44,371 nt of DNA from Candidatus Eisenbergiella merdipullorum. GTDB taxonomy: Bacteria > Bacillota > Clostridia > Lachnospirales > Lachnospiraceae. The translations under genes and the position numbers were made by a program. The stretch lies in contig DWYY01000026.1 of NCBI GenBank assembly GCA_019118445.1, positions 1 through 44,371 of the forward strand. The letters run 5' to 3'. The notes beneath the pieces are model-generated. The model had not been told where the DNA came from. It searched no databases and worked only from the letters and a program-made list of their open reading frames with translations. Shown here piece after piece: positions 8,300-14,637 of the stretch; the first letter of the stretch is position 1; each line of letters begins with the position of its first letter.

Positions 8300-8349
8300 C
8301 GAACATTTGTTCTTTTTTGTATTATAGTACATATGTTCGAATCTGGCAA
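8300..8349 (-). promoter_or_regulatory. SOS (LexA)-type promoter of the radical SAM/DUF4130 operon
   Basis: The minus strand shows TTGCCA (8344-8349), a 17-bp spacer and TATAAT (8321-8326). A CGAACATTTGTTC box (8300-8313) lies just after the -10, and CGAACATATGTAC (8327-8339) lies in the spacer. Both closely fit the Gram-positive LexA consensus CGAAC-N4-GTTCG; the second has a degraded right arm. A LexA dimer at either site would block RNA polymerase. The promoter sits over the 3' end of the upstream glycosyltransferase gene. Confidence 0.75.
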
Positions 8350-9545
8350 GCGAAATCTGAAAAAAAATGGGCCCCCTTCCTTTTTTGTGCCATCGCCTCC
8401 TCATACACTTGAAGCACCCGCTCCCCGAAGCGCCGTGCGCCGTATTCCGAACCCGTCTGGACAGCATGCAGACCGAACAACTGCCGCTTTTCCTCATCCC
8501 GCATGAGCAGCCGGCAGGAGGCAGCAAATTCCTTTTCTCTTTCATAGACGAAACCGTTCCAGCCATCCCGGACGATCCCCTCGATACAAGCGTCCCGCCT
8601 GCAGACCGCAGGAAGCCCGGAACAGAGCGCTTCCAGATAGGTGATCCCCTGCGTCTCGCTCCTGGAAGCGCAGACAAACAGATCCGCCGCCCTGTACCAT
8701 GCCGGCGTTTCCTCACAGGGGATCATTCCCACAAAATGGATCCTCTCTCTTCCCTTCTGCTGACCGGCCAGCTTTGCGAGCGCCTCCCGTTCCGGCCCGT
8801 CTCCCACGATCACCAGCTCCAGCCCCGGCTCGTCAAGCCTTCCGAAAAAAGTGATGATCTCCTCCAGGTTCTTTTCCTTTGCCAGACGCCCCAGCGCAAG
8901 CAGAACGACCTGTCCCTTTCCGATCCCAAGGCTCTCGCGGAGGCGTTCCCTCTCTTTTTTCTGCTTCCCTGCTGCCTGCCCGCGCGTCTGCGGAGCAAAC
9001 CGCTCCGTCCGGATCCCGGTGGGGATGACATCGATCGGCCTGTCCACCCCATACCCCTGAAGCAGCACTGCCACCTTATGTGTCGGTACGATCACCCGGT
9101 CCGTCCGCTCCAGGACAAATCTGGAAAACCATGCGGCGGCCTGTTTTCCCCAGGGCTTCCCCGCGCTGAAATAATGGGTATAATCCTCATAAACCGTATG
9201 ATAGGTATGCACGATGGGGATCCGCAGCCGTCTGGCGATCCATCTCGCTGCCAGGAAGCTGCTGAATTCACACTGAGAATGGATCAGATCCGGCTTCCAG
9301 GCCAGAAGCTCATCCAGCCAGGTACATGGCGGACAGACCGCCCTCGCGCCGGGATAAATCCGGGAAGCGTTCAAAGACGACAGATAATATACTCCATCTT
9401 CTCTGTATGCGCGCCCGCTTTCCGAAAGCGTCAAGACACGTACCTCACAGCCAAGCTCTTCCAACTGCTCCTTCAGCGTTACCACGCTTGTCACCACACC
9501 GTTGATCACAGGCTTATACCAGTCTGTGGTAATTAAGATTTTCAT
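8322..9545 (-). CDS. GT4 glycosyltransferase (1,2-diacylglycerol 3-glucosyltransferase-like)
   Basis: The 407-residue GT-B enzyme opens with MKILITTDWYKPVINGV, the signature of the glycolipid-synthesising GT4 group. It shows IVHTYHTVYEDYTHYF, a sugar-nucleotide-binding half with LALGRLAKEKNLE, and the EX7E motif in SRSETQGITYLEAL. It likely transfers glucose or galactose to diacylglycerol at the inner membrane face, giving membrane glycolipid or a lipoteichoic acid anchor. Start 9545 has AAAGGAG upstream and overlaps the previous glycosyltransferase by 32 nt, so the two are translationally coupled. The exact donor and acceptor are inferred. Confidence 0.85.
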   Translation of the reverse strand: MKILITTDWYKPVINGVVTSVVTLKEQLEELGCEVRVLTLSESGRAYREDGVYYLSSLNASRIYPGARAVCPPCTWLDELLAWKPDLIHSQCEFSSFLAARWIARRLRIPIVHTYHTVYEDYTHYFSAGKPWGKQAAAWFSRFVLERTDRVIVPTHKVAVLLQGYGVDRPIDVIPTGIRTERFAPQTRGQAAGKQKKERERLRESLGIGKGQVVLLALGRLAKEKNLEEIITFFGRLDEPGLELVIVGDGPEREALAKLAGQQKGRERIHFVGMIPCEETPAWYRAADLFVCASRSETQGITYLEALCSGLPAVCRRDACIEGIVRDGWNGFVYEREKEFAASCRLLMRDEEKRQLFGLHAVQTGSEYGARRFGERVLQVYEEAMAQKRKGAHFFSDFACQIRTYVL

Positions 9546-10605
9546 AGCTCTCCTTTTTCCCGGACCTGCTTTCCAGTCCTTCATAGATGTCCGCCAACGC
9601 AGCGCCGATGGAAACAATGCTGTTTTTCTGCACTATCCCATATGCCTCTTCGGTCAGGTCCGCAAGCTTCCCCTCCAGGATCCCGCAGAGAAGAGAGGCA
9701 AATTCCTCCTGCGTTTTTCCCTTATACACGCTTCTTCCATGCTCCAGCCAGTCCTCATACACCGGAATGTCCCGTACCAGGATCGGAAGCCTCATCGCCA
9801 TCGCCTCCAGCATCACGATCCCTTCCGTTTCCTCCATAGTGGGGAAGAAAAAAAGGTCGCTGCCGCTGTAGGCATCCAAAAGCGCCTGCCTGTCTGCATA
9901 GCCTGGGAAAAGCAGGTTGGAAAGCTCCTTTCCCTTCTTCAATGCTCTTTTTACCTTTTTGGTCACGAGTGCAGGCGGCGTATAACCAAACCACACGAAG
10001 CGATACCGTGGAAAGCGCTCCGCCATATCCACAAAATCCAGGATCCCTTTCCGCTCCATATAATGTCCCACGCCAAGCACGATCTTTTCTGACGGCCGAA
10101 AGTCAAAGTTTCTCCGAAACCGCTCCCCGCCTTGTGCATCCTTTTGAAAAACATCCAGATCGATCCCGTTGGACAGGGCCGTTACCGGCGTTCTGAGCCG
10201 GTACCCTTCCAGGAGCCGCCTGGAATAAGGAGTCGGAGTGATCACCAGGTCCGCGCTGGAATAACATTTCTCGATCCATTTCCGAAACAGACCCGATACA
10301 GCGTTGGACCCGGGAAAAGAATTCCGGAAATCCTCCCTCGTGGAATGCCCAAAATAGATCACAGTTTTCCCTGCAGCTCTGGCCCGCAGGCTCATCCACA
10401 GAGAATCCGGGAACACCGTGTTCAGATGAACGATGGTATGATCTGCCTCTGGGTCAAGTGTATAAGAGATCCCGGCGGCTTCCAGCGCCCTTTTCTGATG
10501 CTCCAGCGCGCGGCCGACCCCGCTTCGCTCCACAAGCTTTTTTCCGCCCTGATACAGCAGCACCTTCCTGTCTGCATTCCTCCCAGCATACTTATCTGCT
10601 TTCAT
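9514..10605 (-). CDS. Glycosyltransferase, probable glycolipid synthase
   Basis: The 363-residue GT-B fold enzyme has an N-terminal half with VLLYQGGKKLVERSGVGRA and VIYFGHSTREDFRNSF, and a C-terminal half with VLGVGHYMERKGILDFV and PTMEETEGIVMLEAM, the EX7E motif. It resembles the second of the paired diacylglycerol glycosyltransferases of Firmicutes, which with its neighbour would build mono- and diglycosyl lipids. GGAGG is well placed before 10605. It lies 21 nt after the VTT-domain gene and overlaps the next glycosyltransferase, so the three form an operon. Confidence 0.82.
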   Translation of the reverse strand: MKADKYAGRNADRKVLLYQGGKKLVERSGVGRALEHQKRALEAAGISYTLDPEADHTIVHLNTVFPDSLWMSLRARAAGKTVIYFGHSTREDFRNSFPGSNAVSGLFRKWIEKCYSSADLVITPTPYSRRLLEGYRLRTPVTALSNGIDLDVFQKDAQGGERFRRNFDFRPSEKIVLGVGHYMERKGILDFVDMAERFPRYRFVWFGYTPPALVTKKVKRALKKGKELSNLLFPGYADRQALLDAYSGSDLFFFPTMEETEGIVMLEAMAMRLPILVRDIPVYEDWLEHGRSVYKGKTQEEFASLLCGILEGKLADLTEEAYGIVQKNSIVSIGAALADIYEGLESRSGKKESYENLNYHRLV

Positions 10606-10626
10606 TTCTGTCCTCCATTTTCAGGC

Positions 10627-11259
10627 TTACATGGCTGTTCCTCCCACAAGCTTCAGGATCTGACCAAAAACCGCCGCAAGTCCCAGCGAATACAGCGCTA
10701 TGGACAATGGCTTCCCCAGAAGGATGATCAGAAAGAACTTCCGGAACCGCATCCTGGTCACCCCGGCAATAAAACAGAGCAGATCGTCAGGAGAAGCAGG
10801 AAAAAAAATGGCCGCGGCGAACAGCCTGTCGAATACCCCGTTATCCATCCACTTCAGATAACGGCCGATCTTCTGGCTCCCTGCCGCCCGTTCCACCGCG
10901 GGCATACCGAATTTCCTCGCGATCTGGAACGCCAGCACGGAACCCGCGCAGATTCCCACATAATTGTATATAAATCCCCACAACGGGCCGAACAGAAGCA
11001 CCCCGACCAGACAGGAAATCCCTCCCGGCATGATCGGAATGACCACCTGCACCACCTGGATCGCCACAAAGACCAGCGGCCCCCAGATTCCAAGCCCCGA
11101 CAGGAACTGCGCCATCGCTTCCTCCGAAACGAACAGCCCTTTTTTCATCCCATAGACAAAAAAGACCGCGCACGCAAGAAGACCAACAGCCGTCAGGACA
11201 AACGCCCCGCTTCCTCTGCACTTTACTCTTTTTCTTTCCGCATCCGTTCCTGCTCCCAT
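10627..11259 (-). CDS. VTT-domain (TVP38/TMEM64, DedA-like) membrane protein
   Basis: The 210-residue protein has a first membrane segment near residues 20-40 and a VTT/SNARE-associated core. The core includes QVVQVVIPIMPGGISCLVGV with the re-entrant GPLWGFIYNYVG loop, FFPASPDDLLCFIAG and a final helix. Family members act in lipid or undecaprenyl-phosphate translocation, which fits its position before two glycolipid glycosyltransferases. Start 11259 has AAGGA 6 nt upstream; a longer reading frame upstream lacks a ribosome site. Confidence 0.87.
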   Translation of the reverse strand: MGAGTDAERKRVKCRGSGAFVLTAVGLLACAVFFVYGMKKGLFVSEEAMAQFLSGLGIWGPLVFVAIQVVQVVIPIMPGGISCLVGVLLFGPLWGFIYNYVGICAGSVLAFQIARKFGMPAVERAAGSQKIGRYLKWMDNGVFDRLFAAAIFFPASPDDLLCFIAGVTRMRFRKFFLIILLGKPLSIALYSLGLAAVFGQILKLVGGTAM

Positions 11260-11411
11260 GCCTGTCCTTCTTTCCTCCTGCGTCTGCCGCAAGACCGGGC
11301 AGAACAGTCCTCCTTCTGCCCGTCCGCTTACAGCCATCCTATCAGGCAAACCTTAAAATACGGACTTCTAAAACCGAAAGATTTCATTAACAAAAACGGC
11401 ATTTTCACATA

Positions 11412-11459
11412 ATAAAAAGAGACAGAAAAACAAATGCGTGTTTTTCTGCCTCTTTTTAT
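11412..11459. terminator. Strong, probably bidirectional terminator
   Basis: AAAAAGAG-ACAGAAAAA and TTTTTCTG-CCTCTTTTT form a long stem around a 10-nt loop, with A/T runs on both sides. It follows the HAD gene on the minus strand and separates it from the VTT/glycosyltransferase operon. Confidence 0.85.
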
Positions 11460-11470
11460 GACGACTCTCT

Positions 11471-12298
11471 TTATCTGAGCATATAACGTTCCATCGCGAT
11501 GGCAGCGCCGTCATGGTCACAGTCCGGGACCACCACGTCCGCCGTCATCCTGAGGGCCTGCGCCGCGTTTTCCATCGCCACGGCAAATCCCGCCGTCTGC
11601 AGAAGCTGCCGGTCGTTCGCGCCGTCTCCCACTGCGATAGTCCGGGACAGCGGGACTTCCAAAAGGCCGCAGAGCAGCTTCAGCCCGCTTCCCTTATTCA
11701 CATCCCGCCCCGTTATCTCCAGATTGCCGGAAACGGACGCGGCAAGAGAAACAGGGAGACGGCTGATGCGCTCCTGTACCCGCAGGCCCGCCTGCCTGTC
11801 CCGGAAAAACAGCCCCACTTTTTCCACTTCCAGGGGCTTTTCCCGATAGAAGGAATACAGATCCTCCACCCATACCGAGCTTTTTTCAAAAACGGTCCGG
11901 TAGCTGCCCAGCCCGAATTCCTCCATCCGGGCAAAAGACCTTCTGTCCATGAAAGAACGGTTCCCGATGAAAAAAGTGGAAAGGACATCCTCCCGTTTGG
12001 CCGCGTCCATGATGCGCACTACATCCTCCGGCATGACAGGCCTGCGGAACAGATCCTCTCCCGTTTTCAGATCACAGACACAGGCTCCGTTTTCACAGAT
12101 CAGATACCGCATCGCCGGAAAACATTCCAGATATTCTTCCAACTGCGGCCTGCACCTGCCCGTGGCAAACACCACATGTCTTCCCTCCGCCAGGATTTCC
12201 TGCATCGCCCTCTTCGCGCGATGCGTTATCCGCTGGCCGGAGTTCAGCAGCGTTCCATCCATATCCAGAGCGATCAGTCTGTATTTTGCCTGTCCCAT
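11471..12298 (-). CDS. Cof-type HAD-IIB sugar-phosphatase-like hydrolase
   Basis: The 275-residue protein carries HAD motif I LDMDGTLLNS (nucleophile Asp near residue 11), motif II VFATGR, a large type IIB cap, a Lys before NKGSGLKLL, and motifs III/IV in IAVGDGANDRQLL. It would dephosphorylate small sugar phosphates or cofactors in the cytoplasm; the substrate cannot be predicted. Start 12298 has AGGA 5 nt upstream. It diverges from the DUF6512 gene. Confidence 0.9.
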   Translation of the reverse strand: MGQAKYRLIALDMDGTLLNSGQRITHRAKRAMQEILAEGRHVVFATGRCRPQLEEYLECFPAMRYLICENGACVCDLKTGEDLFRRPVMPEDVVRIMDAAKREDVLSTFFIGNRSFMDRRSFARMEEFGLGSYRTVFEKSSVWVEDLYSFYREKPLEVEKVGLFFRDRQAGLRVQERISRLPVSLAASVSGNLEITGRDVNKGSGLKLLCGLLEVPLSRTIAVGDGANDRQLLQTAGFAVAMENAAQALRMTADVVVPDCDHDGAAIAMERYMLR

Positions 12299-12446
12299 CT
12301 CATTCCTGCCTTTCCGATCTTTCCCACTTTCCATCCGCTCGAATCTTTCATTACTGCGCGGCATGAAATCCGTGCCTTCCGCTTATAATAGTTTTGTAAC
12401 ATGCCATCCGTCCGCCTTCCGGAACAAAAGGAGAAATGGAGGAAAC

Positions 12447-13004
12447 ATGATGCTGTCAAAAAAACGCAGCCTTTTTTATCTCACTGCCGGGATCCTTTTC
12501 ACCGCGCTGGCAGGGACGGCGCTTCACTTCCTGTTTGACTGGTCCGGCCGGAGACTTTCCGCCGCGCTGATCGCCCCCGTCAATGAATCCGTCTGGGAAC
12601 ATCTGAAGCTCCTGTTCTTTCCCATGCTCTTTTATTCCGTCTGGGAATACCTGATCCGAAAGCCCGGACCAGCCTTTCTTTCTTCCAGAACCTGCGGCAT
12701 CCTGTCCGGCCTGGCTGCCATTGTCTTTTTCTTCTATACCTATACGGGGATTTTCGGGACCGATGTATTCTGGGCCGACATCCTCATTTTTCTGGCAGCT
12801 GACATTCTGGCCTTTCTCATAAGCTTCTTTTCAGAAAAGCGGAAGAATTCCTGCCCAGATCCGGCGGACGGCTGCCGGTCCGCTTCCCTCCTCTGCGTTT
12901 CGCTGCTTCTCCTTCTGACCCTGCTGTTTTTCCTGCTGACCTTTTTCCCTCCCGCCATTCCCCTCTTTCAGGACCCGCAGACAGGCGGATATGGGATTGG
13001 GTAA
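12447..13004 (+). CDS. DUF6512 family membrane protein
   Basis: The 185-residue protein has about five hydrophobic segments and the family-typical stretch ALIAPVNESVWEHLKLLFFP near residues 35-55. It ends in a long hydrophobic helix. The function is unknown. The ribosome site GGAGG (12438-12442) serves ATG 12447 or the adjacent 12450. A TATAAT at 12384-12389 is a plausible -10 but lacks a clear -35. It is the last complete host gene before the attachment site. Confidence 0.8.
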   Translation: MMLSKKRSLFYLTAGILFTALAGTALHFLFDWSGRRLSAALIAPVNESVWEHLKLLFFPMLFYSVWEYLIRKPGPAFLSSRTCGILSGLAAIVFFFYTYTGIFGTDVFWADILIFLAADILAFLISFFSEKRKNSCPDPADGCRSASLLCVSLLLLLTLLFFLLTFFPPAIPLFQDPQTGGYGIG

Positions 13005-13009
13005 AGGGA

Positions 13010-13040
13010 AAAAGAAAAAGTCCCGTAAGCACGGAACTTT
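13010..13040 (-). terminator. tRNA-Lys terminator
   Basis: On the minus strand AAGTTCCGT pairs with ACGGGACTT (one wobble) around loop GCTT, followed by TTTTCTTTTT. It sits 6 bp past the tRNA 3' end and is the native host terminator. Confidence 0.85.
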
Positions 13041-13045
13041 TGAAA

Positions 13046-13093
13046 TGAAGCACGGGGGATTCGAACCCCCGACAACCTGATTAAAAGTCAGGT
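13046..13093 (-). tRNA. tRNA-Lys(UUU) 3' half; prophage attachment site
   Basis: On the minus strand the anticodon arm CCTGA-CTTTTAA-TCAGG (anticodon TTT), variable loop, T arm GGGGG-TTCGAAT-CCCCC and acceptor strand GTGCTTC plus discriminator A are all intact. The D arm and 5' acceptor strand are absent: the sequence diverges from tRNA right after AACCTGAC. This is the half-tRNA left at one end of an element integrated into a tRNA gene. The intact, phage-restored tRNA should lie at the other end, beyond the window. The att core is therefore at least about 45 bp. Confidence 0.9.
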
Positions 13094-13127
13094 TACTGAA
13101 AATGCTAAAAGTGCCGTATTTTCGCGG

Positions 13128-13167
13128 TTTTTGACGATATCGTAAGCGTTTTGACTATATTTTTGAC
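13128..13167 (+). repeat. Three TTTTGAC direct repeats beside the att core
   Basis: TTTTTGACGATAT (13128-), TTTTGACTATAT (13149-) and TTTTTGACTACAT (13160-) are near-identical repeats 35-75 bp inside the prophage end. Their position fits integrase or excisionase arm-binding sites. No integrase gene is visible here. Confidence 0.5.
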
Positions 13168-13186
13168 TACATTATTTTTTTAAATA

Positions 13187-13213
13187 AAAAGCTCCGGTCA
13201 CCCGGGGCTTTCT
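13187..13213 (-). terminator. Terminator ending the cas5 / repeat transcript
   Basis: On the minus strand AAAGCCCCGG pairs with CCGGAGCTTT (one wobble) around a GTGA-like loop, followed by TTTTTATTTAAAAAA. It directly abuts the last CRISPR-like repeat, so repeats and cas5 should end in one transcript. Confidence 0.8.
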
Positions 13214-13330
13214 ACTTCCAATATGGAGCTATTAAGGTGGATAAACAATAACTAACTTTACATTCCAATATGGAACTATTAAGGGAATATATAACAATTA
13301 ATTTTACATTCCACTCTGGTGCTATTATAT
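13208..13330 (-). CRISPR. Mini-array of three degenerate CRISPR-like repeats with 16-17-nt spacers
   Basis: Three 30-nt units lie at 13301-13330, 13255-13284 and 13208-13237 with 46-47 bp periodicity. The shared core on the plus strand is TTCCAATATGG(A/G)-CTATTAAGG in two units (21 of 22 identical) and TTCCACTCTGGTGCTATTA in the third. Read on the minus strand, two units end in GGAATGTAAA, resembling type I-B repeats whose 5' handle is ATGTAAAT-like. The gaps are only 16 and 17 nt against the usual 34-38 and are themselves AT-rich and loosely alike. The block starts 19 bp after the cas5 stop codon and ends in a terminator. It could be degenerate tandem repeats unrelated to CRISPR, but the cas5 context argues otherwise. 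Confidence 0.55.
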
Positions 13331-13349
13331 CATGTAAATCTGGTGATGT

Positions 13350-14045
13350 CTATGCTAAAAACACAGGACATCCATCCACATCCGTTTTTGCAGTCACCGT
13401 TTCCGGGTCAACTACAATCACAGAGACATCTTCAAACCGTCTTCGGCGCTTCCGGTCAACGGTGTATGTTTTATGAATTCTGTATACTGTACCTTGCATC
13501 CCTGAATGCCACGGAACGTAAGCCGGCATATCCAGAAATGCTTCACTTTCAGAATCAGATATCTCAACTTCCCTGATATCATCTATTCTGATAAGATCTT
13601 CATACCTGCCTAGCGAAGGAAACCGCTTCGGGTATCTTAACGCAGAAACAATTTCATCTACTTCAGACTGATCGAGCGGGAGAATGTGAAGGCGAAGATC
13701 CAGATCTGCGATGTATTCCATCACCGCAGGCTGCCGAACATATCCGCGGAACCCTTCACCGTCACGTACACGGACCGGGAAACGTTCCTTAAATTCTTTC
13801 GTTTCCTCACCGGAAAACATCCCGCCTTTCCAGCGTGTTGCAAACTTGTCAATATTTAGAATTCCTCTCCCTGCAACTGAAATCAGCATAGGATGATACT
13901 CTTTCCATCCGCACAGCGAATGTACCATGCCAATCACAGTCGAGTATGGCGGAAGGGGATATGTTCTTTCAAAGTTTCCACTCGCCCAGTAAGGAACTTT
14001 AAATTGCGCCATTTCCATATGTCCTGCAAGTTTAACTCCTTTCAC
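13350..14045 (-). CDS. cas5: Solitary Cas5 (type I-B-like), phage-encoded
   Basis: The 231-residue protein has the Cas5 N-terminal signature at residues 27-40 (RTYPLPPYSTVIGM) after KLAGHMEMAQFKVPYWAS. The later Cas5-typical segment RYPKRFPSLGRYEDLIRID follows. Length is normal, so it is not a fragment. Cas5 normally caps the 5' handle of crRNA in Cascade. The start is GTG at 14045 with AAGGAGG 8 nt upstream. The gene lies 13 bp after the ribbon-helix-helix gene and is followed by CRISPR-like repeats. No cas1, 2, 3, 6, 7 or 8 is near. Decoy, anti-CRISPR or co-opted Cascade subunit are all possible. Confidence 0.88.
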   Translation of the reverse strand: MKGVKLAGHMEMAQFKVPYWASGNFERTYPLPPYSTVIGMVHSLCGWKEYHPMLISVAGRGILNIDKFATRWKGGMFSGEETKEFKERFPVRVRDGEGFRGYVRQPAVMEYIADLDLRLHILPLDQSEVDEIVSALRYPKRFPSLGRYEDLIRIDDIREVEISDSESEAFLDMPAYVPWHSGMQGTVYRIHKTYTVDRKRRRRFEDVSVIVVDPETVTAKTDVDGCPVFLA

Positions 14046-14058
14046 GCCACGTTCCTCC

Positions 14059-14232
14059 TTATATTTTTTCAGACACGCATTTGCGTATAAAATCATTCAA
14101 CGACATTCCCTCTCGCTCCGCCGCCTGTTTCCACTCTTCTTTCATCCCAACGGGAAGAGTAAGGTTTACTCGTTCATAGTTTTTCTTTATCCATTTATTT
14201 GTTGCCCTCATTTGAGCTTCTGTATAGGCCAC
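14059..14232 (-). CDS. Ribbon-helix-helix (Arc-like) regulator
   Basis: The 57-residue protein shows an RHH pattern: beta strand RVNLTLPVG (residues about 21-29), helix KEEWKQAAERE, and a second helix after GMSLNDFIRKCV. It uses a GTG start with a perfect GGAGGTGA ribosome site. It is first in the operon with cas5. Three repeated boxes in the divergent promoter region fit autoregulation. By position it is analogous to the Aca regulators of anti-CRISPR operons, though those are usually helix-turn-helix proteins. Confidence 0.8.
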   Translation of the reverse strand: MAYTEAQMRATNKWIKKNYERVNLTLPVGMKEEWKQAAEREGMSLNDFIRKCVSEKI

Positions 14233-14250
14233 GCAATCACCTCCATATAA

Positions 14251-14361
14251 AGTATATCTGAAGCAATATATTTGCGCAAGTATAAAAATAAACAATATAT
14301 CTGCGAAAATATTGTGAAATATATCTATTGATATATTTACACAAGTATATTATACTATAAT
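14251..14361. promoter_or_regulatory. Divergent promoters with three repeated operator boxes
   Basis: The leftward promoter is TTGCGC (14274-14279), 17 bp, TATACT (14251-14256). The rightward promoter is TTGATA (14328-14333), 17 bp, TATACT (14351-14356). A 19-bp box ATATATTTGCGCAAGTATA (14266-14284) covers the left -35. Near-identical ATATATTTACACAAGTATA (14331-14349; 17 of 19) fills the right spacer. A looser copy (14295-14313) lies between them. One DNA-binding protein, most simply the RHH protein, could repress both directions. Confidence 0.72.
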
Positions 14362-14405
14362 CATCAAGAGGAACACAGAACACCACAAAAAAGGAGATAA
14401 GAAAA

Positions 14406-14597
14406 ATGAGAAAGACAATGGATTTAGTAAACGAAGTAGTGGCACTTGGGTTTGACAGAGAAGAAGCGCTTGCAGGAATCGATGCTTCTTTAGACGAAGC
14501 GATAGGCTTTGAAAACAGAAAGCCTCTCATGGAAGAGGAAATCACCGATGAAATGTACAGTGACATTCTTTTTGGATTTAAATGCGAAGAAGCATAA
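14406..14597 (+). CDS. Small acidic protein, candidate anti-CRISPR/moron
   Basis: The 63-residue protein has about 17 acidic against 6 basic residues and no domain I recognise. The first half, DLVNEVVALGFDREEALAGI, looks helical and amphipathic. AAGGAGATAAG gives a strong ribosome site. It is the only rightward gene in the prophage section and has its own terminator. It shares its control region with the cas5 operon. Small acidic proteins beside a regulator are typical of phage morons, including anti-CRISPRs; the function is inference. Confidence 0.8.
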   Translation: MRKTMDLVNEVVALGFDREEALAGIDASLDEAIGFENRKPLMEEEITDEMYSDILFGFKCEEA

Positions 14598-14603
14598 AGA
14601 CAA

Positions 14604-14633
14604 AGGCGGAAGGGTTATCTTTCCGCCTCTTTT
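14604..14633. terminator. Terminator between the moron island and the lysis gene
   Basis: AGGCGGAA (14604-14611) pairs with TTCCGCCT (14621-14628), then CTTTTC. It closes the small acidic gene and probably also stops late phage transcripts running leftwards from the endolysin. Confidence 0.85.
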
Positions 14634-14637
14634 CATG

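Noticed and set aside
11949..12446. N-terminal extension of the DUF6512 protein to 11,949
   Set aside because: The extension is antisense to the HAD gene and lacks hydrophobic or family character; GGAGG supports the start at 12,447.
13111..13177. Integrase 3' end at the attachment site
   Set aside because: The short leftward frame before the half tRNA runs into stop codons at once upstream and shows no tyrosine-recombinase motif; only arm-like repeats are supported.
13208..13330. Calling the repeats an active adaptive CRISPR array
   Set aside because: Spacers are 16-17 nt, repeats are degenerate and no cas1/cas2 is present, so spacer acquisition is not plausible.
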